Origin: an uncultured Bacteriovorax sp.
GTDB lineage: Bacteria > Bdellovibrionota > Bacteriovoracia > Bacteriovoracales > Bacteriovoracaceae
Assembly: GCA_946480715.1 (NCBI GenBank)
Contig: CAMLKK010000024.1
Span: 1-47,042, forward strand
Reading direction: 5' to 3'
DNA length: 47,042 nucleotides
Of this stretch, positions 41,447 through 47,042 are shown piece by piece. A program made the translations under genes and the position numbers. Position 1 is the first letter of the stretch, and every line of letters begins with the position of its first letter. A model generated the notes under the pieces. It was not told the origin of the DNA. It saw nothing but the letters and a program-made list of their open reading frames with translations, and searched no databases.

Positions 41447-42016
41447 TTATTTAACGTTCACAGAAATTTTTTTAACTTTTGTTTCTTTCGTGACGTAGAC
41501 CAGTTTTTCTTTACAGTTTACTGGCTTCGTTCCGTCTTGTCTCGTGCGACAGATGGTTGATTGGGACATATCGACCACTTTAACAGAGCGGTTTTCCGTA
41601 ATGACAGATAATTCAAGATTTCTTTCTGCGAATTTTGTAAACGCGGAAGCAAATGGATGTTTAAAACGGGGATGTGCTTTTTTAAGCATCTCAACTTCGC
41701 CGGCATCGAATTCACTGACTGCGAAATCAAAAGAGATCCAAAGTGATTCCTGTCCTTCTGATGTGGGATTAGCTGAAGCTTGATAAGAAACATTCGCGCG
41801 GATGGCCTCACGCTCTTCGATGACAATGGTTTCCATGCAATCATTGCCAGCTTCACTATTAGGCGTGCATCCCGGAATGGGTTTTGTTTCTGTGCGAGTT
41901 GGAATCACAGTATACTCGGCGTCGATTAATTTGTGCGAGTGCGAGTCGATACTTAAATCTGTAGACAAGGCTTCAGTAGAAAGGAATCCAGCAATAATGA
42001 GAAGTGTAGCTTTCAT
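41447..42016 (-). CDS. Exported protein, unknown function
   Basis: A 189-aa protein with a signal peptide (MKATLLIIAGFLSTEALS). I chose ATG 42016, which follows AAGGATAAGATC, over a longer frame beginning at 42067. The mature part is beta-rich with Cys pairs (GCTPNSEAGNDCME and TICRTR..VNCKEK), likely disulfides. It heads a two-gene operon with the 152-aa exported protein. No family recognised. Confidence 0.75.
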   Translation of the reverse strand: MKATLLIIAGFLSTEALSTDLSIDSHSHKLIDAEYTVIPTRTETKPIPGCTPNSEAGNDCMETIVIEEREAIRANVSYQASANPTSEGQESLWISFDFAVSEFDAGEVEMLKKAHPRFKHPFASAFTKFAERNLELSVITENRSVKVVDMSQSTICRTRQDGTKPVNCKEKLVYVTKETKVKKISVNVK

Positions 42017-42171
42017 GATCTTATCCTTTTTTAGAGTCAGCGTTAATAAGTGAGAGCTGTGTATCATTTGACTCTCACAAATTAAAGCGGTGCAAGTTTA
42101 AGATTACATCTGTTTTTCGAGACGCGTTTTTCACACTCTGTGAACATTGACAAAGAAATTAGGCCAGGCGG

Positions 42172-42699
42172 ATGATCATCACCATGAAATTAAAACACTT
42201 CGTTGTGCTTATAACATTTGTCCCGATCTTCTCTTCAATTTCCCTATGGGCCCAGGGAAAAAAGGAAGCTATTCCCGGATGTGTTTTTAATTTTAAGGAC
42301 TATCAATCACCGCTTGATAAACAAGTTAAAAATTTTAAGAGTCTCACACCGGCCGTGAAAGATATGTCTCGCAACCTGCTTACTCAAACAGCAGTATTAA
42401 AATCAGGAGAGGAATTACAATTTTCTTCTGGCGGATGCGCTCATCACTCTTTCACTTACACGTATACAGGAGTGAAAATTGGAGGAAGTGATTTTCAACG
42501 AGCGATCGCTCTTTTAGAAAAAACTCCAGACAATGAAGGAAATGCCAAACTCTTGATCGGTGCTCTTCAAGATGCTCAAAGAAAAGAGACGCCTAAAAAA
42601 GCAACTAACACCTACGATCTTCCGTGCGGAGACGCCACTTGCATTCTCGATGTCTCTCAGAAAAATCGCGTACAAATCACTTACGATTTCGCTCTTTAA
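42172..42699 (+). CDS. Exported protein, unknown function
   Basis: A 175-aa protein with a signal peptide (MKLKHFVVLITFVPIFSS then ISLWAQG). An ATG at 42184 is an alternative start four codons in. Cys pairs lie in IPGCVFNF, GGCAHHSFTY and LPCGDATCILD. The GGCAHHSF segment could bind metal. It is convergent with the papain-like gene and shares 4 bases with its end. No family recognised. Confidence 0.72.
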   Translation: MIITMKLKHFVVLITFVPIFSSISLWAQGKKEAIPGCVFNFKDYQSPLDKQVKNFKSLTPAVKDMSRNLLTQTAVLKSGEELQFSSGGCAHHSFTYTYTGVKIGGSDFQRAIALLEKTPDNEGNAKLLIGALQDAQRKETPKKATNTYDLPCGDATCILDVSQKNRVQITYDFAL

Positions 42700-44435
42700 T
42701 TTTTGATTTGATAAAGTTCGTTCGTATTGCGAGCGAGATCATCTTCACTCATCCATGCTTTCCCAGGTTCTGTTTCTGGAAAGCGCAGTTTAGCATCATT
42801 CCATTCACCCCAGGAATTTTGAATAAGATATTTCATTTTACCTGCTTCACACTTGTAGCCAACCATCGTCACAGCATGAAAACCGTGCATTGAATCTGAA
42901 CATTGTTTCGTTTTGTTATAAAAAGCATTTGGTGTGGACTTATCATAGAATTGAGTACACATTGACATGCCGACAGCACCACCTCGTGCAAGTTCCTCTT
43001 TTGCAAGATTACGCATTTTTGTTTTTGATTCTCTCAAGAAGCTCTCATCCGTATCACCTGACTGGTAATAAAGCGAAGTCGTTTCACATTTAAGACTTGC
43101 GGGCAGCCTTAACTTCTTTTGATCCGGACAATCTGGTCCCAACATCTTCATCATTGCCTGCTCATAGTTCATCTCAGGCAGATCCATCAAAAATGAATAG
43201 AGAGAGTCCATATTTTTTAAATTACTGCGATCAAGTGTAGTCACCAGCTGCTTAATATTGTCAGCATGGTTTACGTACTTTGAAAGACAAGTATCATTTT
43301 GAAAATCGCGTTTTAGTCCATTATCGTTTGTGAAATATTCAAACTGTGCTTTTTTCGTGCACTCTTCTACATTCTTTTTAATGTAGCGATCTTCATCCAC
43401 GATAAAATTAAATTTCGCCTCTCCACCAAAACCACCAAGAGCAGCTAAAGCAGCATCGTTAAAGGCTGGATTCATAGCTTTAATAGCATTAAGCATGGCC
43501 TTTTCTTGAGGAATATTTGTATTGGTAATGGCCTTCACATAGTTGTTCGCAAGAGATTTTTTTGTTTCTTCACCAACAGTAATGACGAAGAAGTATGCAC
43601 CTTTTGAATTTCTTCCGCGAGCAGTATCTCCTAATTTTTTTCCCGTTTCTTTGATCGTTTTAAAGTGCGGATTTTTTGCATTCTTAGGATTGTTTACAAA
43701 TTCGTAAATTCGTCCCATAAGGTTTGAAACAACAGCTTCACCTTGAGTCGTATCAGGCTTTAAACAGAAGTCTTGTGTAAATTTATTTTTCTTTTTTGAA
43801 AGAACGTGTTTGAGCGCATTTTTATATTCTTCGAACTTGGGAGTTGCCTGTTTTGGCGCAATCAATGCCATCAACTCGTCTTGCCCTTTAGGAAGTTTAT
43901 CGGCGGTATTTCTTCCAAAAGCGGTAAAAACATCATCGTAGTATTTTGAAAGTTTCGCCACAATGTCTTTTTGGATGTGCGTTTTATCAGCGGCAATTGG
44001 AGAATTCGCTGAATGAAAAAATTGTTCTAGGGCCACATCACTTCGTTTACAAACACTTCCTTTTTCAACAAGTGCATTAATCGCGCGACATGGATTTCCA
44101 GCATCGATTAGAGGAACATCTCCACCACCTGAGCGATATGCACGATCAGTATTATTCTTTCGCACTTCAGGCACTACTGCTTTCTCCGCGTGAACAGCAG
44201 CAATATTTAAATAAGAAATTTCAGGATTCCCTGGAAGTTTTGATTGCAGTAAAACTGAACCCGTATTGGCATAACAAATTCCCAAACCATCTTGATCTTG
44301 CGTGCGAAAATTTTGCAGCGATTTTCCAGGAGCATCTAAACGTACTACTGTTCCATCAGCGATATCACCGCAGCTTTGAGCAAAAGCATGTCCACTCGCC
44401 AGCAATGAAATTAATAAAAGATTACTTCTGATCAT
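42696..44435 (-). CDS. Secreted papain-like (C1A-fold) cysteine protease
   Basis: About 579 aa with a signal peptide (MIRSNLLLISLLASGHAFA). Numbered from an upstream ATG at 44447, the catalytic set is Gln50 (FRTQDQDG), Cys58 (GICYANTGS), His524 (GFHAVTMVGY) and Asn544 (QNSWGEW). So the papain order Q-C-H-N is intact, with an unusually long ~460-residue insertion between Cys and His. Long insertions probably add substrate-binding or pro-domain elements. The second ATG was chosen because it starts the signal peptide and keeps a short overlap with the upstream gene. Likely acts outside the cytoplasm, plausibly on prey protein (inference). Confidence 0.85.
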   Translation of the reverse strand: MIRSNLLLISLLASGHAFAQSCGDIADGTVVRLDAPGKSLQNFRTQDQDGLGICYANTGSVLLQSKLPGNPEISYLNIAAVHAEKAVVPEVRKNNTDRAYRSGGGDVPLIDAGNPCRAINALVEKGSVCKRSDVALEQFFHSANSPIAADKTHIQKDIVAKLSKYYDDVFTAFGRNTADKLPKGQDELMALIAPKQATPKFEEYKNALKHVLSKKKNKFTQDFCLKPDTTQGEAVVSNLMGRIYEFVNNPKNAKNPHFKTIKETGKKLGDTARGRNSKGAYFFVITVGEETKKSLANNYVKAITNTNIPQEKAMLNAIKAMNPAFNDAALAALGGFGGEAKFNFIVDEDRYIKKNVEECTKKAQFEYFTNDNGLKRDFQNDTCLSKYVNHADNIKQLVTTLDRSNLKNMDSLYSFLMDLPEMNYEQAMMKMLGPDCPDQKKLRLPASLKCETTSLYYQSGDTDESFLRESKTKMRNLAKEELARGGAVGMSMCTQFYDKSTPNAFYNKTKQCSDSMHGFHAVTMVGYKCEAGKMKYLIQNSWGEWNDAKLRFPETEPGKAWMSEDDLARNTNELYQIKN

Positions 44436-44808
44436 TTTTATCTGCATAAATCACCAATGTAGAATTTGAAACAAGCGATGAATCTTTGAATTGGCAAAAT
44501 GTATTTTGATTGCCATCAAGATCGTTAAGATAAACAACGTTGGCGTCTTTCAACGTTTGACAAAGAAGCGCTCCCGGATTTTTTCCACCTGTTGAAGCTC
44601 CTGCCTTTACATTTTTTTTAGAAACAGTTTTGAGTGCTGTTTTAGCATCACATTCTTTTTCTTCACAATGAGTGGAGATCAACCAATCTTTTTCTTCATT
44701 ACGAGAAAGAGAGAGAAATGTTGAACCAAGTTTCCACATCACTTCAACGGCAAAAACTTGGGGGATAAACATCAGGGTGAGGAACATGAATAGACTTTTT
44801 GTTTTCAT
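44422..44808 (-). CDS. Small exported protein (DUF333-like pattern)
   Basis: A 128-aa protein with a signal peptide (MKTKSLFMFLTLMFIPQVFA). The mature part has five Cys. GKNPGALLCQTL..GNQNTFCQF resembles the NPAS-C..GG..C-F pattern of DUF333. It overlaps the papain-like protease gene by 14 bases (ending near its start), so they are co-translated, and it might be an inhibitor or chaperone (inference). Family match is tentative. Confidence 0.7.
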   Translation of the reverse strand: MKTKSLFMFLTLMFIPQVFAVEVMWKLGSTFLSLSRNEEKDWLISTHCEEKECDAKTALKTVSKKNVKAGASTGGKNPGALLCQTLKDANVVYLNDLDGNQNTFCQFKDSSLVSNSTLVIYADKNDQK

Positions 44809-44856
44809 GTCCCGTTATCGACAAAACAATTGCTTAGCTTGAGAGTGAAATACCCG

Positions 44857-47042
44857 CTAAAACAAGTCGGCATTGATTGAAAAATTCACTGCCTGCACGC
44901 TTCTTCCCGCTGGATGACGGGTAGAAGAGAAAATTAAATCGATGTCTGTTGGTACGTAATAGAACAAATTTGTTTTCAAACGTAATCCACCAAAGAAAGC
45001 ATTGATCGCCTTTTCACGGATGAGCGACTTATCAAGGAAAATTCTGTCAGCATAAAGTGTTTCTCGACCTAACAACAAATGGGCTTCTTTGAAAAAGATA
45101 GGAATGAAGTTTTTCCCGCGATAAATATTCCAGAAATTGTACTCACCAAAAAAACGGAAAGTGAAAATTTCGTTGCCGTAAGCATTGCTGTAAGGCAATC
45201 CATAAAATTCAAAGAGTCTCGTCGTGGCCACTGAGTCAATTCCTCCGCCGTAGAGCACGCCACGACTGAAATCTTTTTTTACGAGCTTTCCATAAGCAGA
45301 TTGCACTCCCATTTCCAATCGATCAGAAAAACGTCCTACGGCCAGGGCGCGTGCTTGAAAATTTAAAAACTGCTCACCTCTATCTGGATAATCCTGTTGA
45401 ACTTTTAGCTGGCCCACGAATGTTTGAAAAAGATCTTCGAAAGATTTTGCATCGTAAAGAAGAACATGGCGCATGCCTGGACTTGTTGTCGATCGATCAG
45501 AAAGAAAATCTTTACTTGAAGTATTTGAAACAAAAATTCCCGGTACATAAGTCCAGCGCTGATTTAGAAATTTATAAGCTGTTCCAAGTCCCCACTCTCG
45601 TGAATCCATGAGTGAGTTATTAATTTCTGAGCGTGAATATTCTTGATCAAAAAACGCATTAACAGTCCAAAGATCGTCAATGCTCGAAAGTTTGTGAGTA
45701 TAAGTTAAACTTCCACCCAACTTTGAAATGCTCGGATAGATAACGGCTGAAGCATCGAGAACGTGAAGATTCATTGGATCGTTGAGAGTTGTCATCGCTC
45801 CAATACTTGAAATGTTTTCACCACTCCCTGTTGCGAGAAACCAGTAGTTTGGACTTAAGTGATAAAGCTGCGGATAGTTTTCTGTTTTAAGTGTTGAAAG
45901 ATCAGGAGTTGATTGTTTAACGTCAAAAGCAGTCAGGGTCTTTGTTTCATTAATTTCAGCTTTATCTTTGAGGAACTTTAATCCCTCTGCTTTTGTCATC
46001 GCTTTAGTTTTTAATCTGTTTTCCAGGTAGAGAACTCGATCATTTTGAACTTGAGCAAATGTCACATTTTTTAAATGATCGCGTGCCAATGTAGAGACCG
46101 TGACATTCTGATTGTTAAATTCAAAAAGAAGATGTTTTCCTTTTTCATAAAGAACAAGATAGTCCGAATCAACAACGACAAATTCAAACAGTTCTTTAGA
46201 GTGATAAACTTCATAGAATTTTTCGAGCGTCACTTCACTCATCAGAAGAGTTGAAGTCTCCCCTTCGTTTATTTTTACAAAAATTTTCTCATTGGCCTTC
46301 ATGATTGAAACAAGATTTACATTGGGACCAAATGTGTGAAGAACATCAACTTCGATGACTTCTGAGAATTCATTCAATTTTTGTTTTTCAATTTTCCAAA
46401 CATTATCAATGTAACTGGCAGTGATATAGCGATTGTTTCCCAATGCGATGACGTAACTTGGATCATTTTTGAATTTAAGATTTCTTTCGATTAACAGCGT
46501 CTCCGCGTTTACGAGTTTCCATTGTTTGCTAGATTTTCTAAAACTCGTATCTTCGAAAAAAGAAACAACCAGATATTTAACCGCTTCACCTTCCTGGGAA
46601 GTCATTTGCACGATTCCTGAAACTTCAGCGATTGGAAATTTATAAAATTGTTTAATGAGACTCAGTCCACCTGGCTCAGTGAGATCGTAACTCATGAGGG
46701 CTTCGGTATAACGGTTGTTTTCAACCTTGTAGAGAAATTCTCCGTCTAACACAATTCCCTTCTGGAAATTATCACTTCCAAAAGCGTTGTTAACTTTATC
46801 GCCCCAGGTTTCTTTTGCTTCGGGAGTGTTTGGATTGGCATCACTTATTAATTTTTTACGAAAAACTTCGAAGTGTTCTTGAGCCGTTTGCCCCGTACAA
46901 TGTTCAAAAGCTTGATTCAGAAAAAAGGGAACCACGCCCGAATTCATCTCCACTAAACATTTTACTGTTCCCGGTTTTTCGGTCTCAAGATATTCGATGA
47001 AATGAGAACCGGCCCAATAAGCTAGTTGACCATGAGGATAAA
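44857..47042 (-). CDS. Partial: large surface protein with peptidase-like N-terminus and C-terminal beta-barrel
   Basis: The frame continues past the right edge of the window, so its start lies beyond 47042. The part seen is ~728 aa. The residues at the edge (YPHGQLAYWAGSHFIEYL, then a run ending in NQAFEHC) look like the end of a gluzincin/MA-clan peptidase domain. This is followed by a beta-propeller-like middle (~50-330) and a C-terminal region with alternating aromatic strands ending in NADLF, the C-terminal Phe typical of outer membrane barrels. The catalytic part is not visible, so its activity cannot be judged. It resembles TolB-like or peptidase-barrel fusions (inference). Confidence 0.65.
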   Translation of the reverse strand, partial: YPHGQLAYWAGSHFIEYLETEKPGTVKCLVEMNSGVVPFFLNQAFEHCTGQTAQEHFEVFRKKLISDANPNTPEAKETWGDKVNNAFGSDNFQKGIVLDGEFLYKVENNRYTEALMSYDLTEPGGLSLIKQFYKFPIAEVSGIVQMTSQEGEAVKYLVVSFFEDTSFRKSSKQWKLVNAETLLIERNLKFKNDPSYVIALGNNRYITASYIDNVWKIEKQKLNEFSEVIEVDVLHTFGPNVNLVSIMKANEKIFVKINEGETSTLLMSEVTLEKFYEVYHSKELFEFVVVDSDYLVLYEKGKHLLFEFNNQNVTVSTLARDHLKNVTFAQVQNDRVLYLENRLKTKAMTKAEGLKFLKDKAEINETKTLTAFDVKQSTPDLSTLKTENYPQLYHLSPNYWFLATGSGENISSIGAMTTLNDPMNLHVLDASAVIYPSISKLGGSLTYTHKLSSIDDLWTVNAFFDQEYSRSEINNSLMDSREWGLGTAYKFLNQRWTYVPGIFVSNTSSKDFLSDRSTTSPGMRHVLLYDAKSFEDLFQTFVGQLKVQQDYPDRGEQFLNFQARALAVGRFSDRLEMGVQSAYGKLVKKDFSRGVLYGGGIDSVATTRLFEFYGLPYSNAYGNEIFTFRFFGEYNFWNIYRGKNFIPIFFKEAHLLLGRETLYADRIFLDKSLIREKAINAFFGGLRLKTNLFYYVPTDIDLIFSSTRHPAGRSVQAVNFSINADLF

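Overview
The window looks like chromosome from a Bdellovibrionota-type (probably Bacteriovoracia-like) bacterium. This is inferred from content: many small secreted Cys-containing proteins, exported proteases, a pilin-like surface protein with thrombospondin-like repeats, a chemoreceptor with a haem-binding motif, membrane histidine kinases, moderate-to-low GC and tightly packed genes. No taxonomic marker other than the tmRNA is present, so lineage is an inference.

Layout. (1) 1-4.5 kb: a zinc-homeostasis pair, a COG0523/CobW-type GTPase and a His-rich ZrgA-like periplasmic protein. Both are preceded by the same 17-bp palindrome, probably a Zur-type operator. A CxxCH chemoreceptor and an alpha/beta hydrolase follow. 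(2) 4.5-10.2 kb: a PAS histidine kinase, a TetR-controlled five-gene operon (TetR, GST, START-like, DUF1428, YdjM-like) with a divergent START-like gene, and a VTT/DedA-like protein. (3) 10.2-14.4 kb: a mosaic in which most gene junctions carry a long palindrome. Two sequence families occur, and the mosaic contains the TSP1-like pilin, an SDR, small secreted proteins and a lipoprotein. (4) 14.5-19.3 kb: a compact cluster of hybrid histidine kinase, secreted 88-aa peptide, orphan oligopeptide-binding protein and YcaO enzyme. It is a candidate uncharacterised peptide-modification or signalling system. (5) 19.3-21.8 kb: a scarred region with a decayed cyanophycinase gene, free-methionine-sulfoxide reductase, a REP-associated transposase (RAYT) bounded by its own inverted repeats, and a DUF3750 gene that has lost its 5' end where the RAYT unit abuts it.

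(6) 21.85-37.28 kb: a defence island next to the 3' end of the tmRNA gene. It holds a DRT1-like reverse transcriptase-nitrilase. It also holds a seven-gene overlapping operon on the minus strand: hsdR, unknown 203 aa, hsdS, hsdM, a 42-aa micro-gene, an 853-aa membrane protein and an unknown 316-aa protein. A tail-anchored 385-aa unknown follows. A frameshifted fragment of a tyrosine-recombinase C-terminus lies between the restriction operon and the tmRNA, which suggests the island was integrated at ssrA and its integrase later decayed.

(7) 37.3-47 kb: tmRNA (tag AESNDYGYALAA), an operon with a secreted HExxH protease and two GNAT acetyltransferases, several small secreted proteins, a papain-like protease, and a partial gene for a protease-like/beta-barrel protein running off the right edge.

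The most novel-looking items are the three extra genes translationally coupled downstream of hsdM, the YcaO/binding-protein/peptide/kinase cluster, and the palindrome-bounded gene cassettes linked to a local RAYT.
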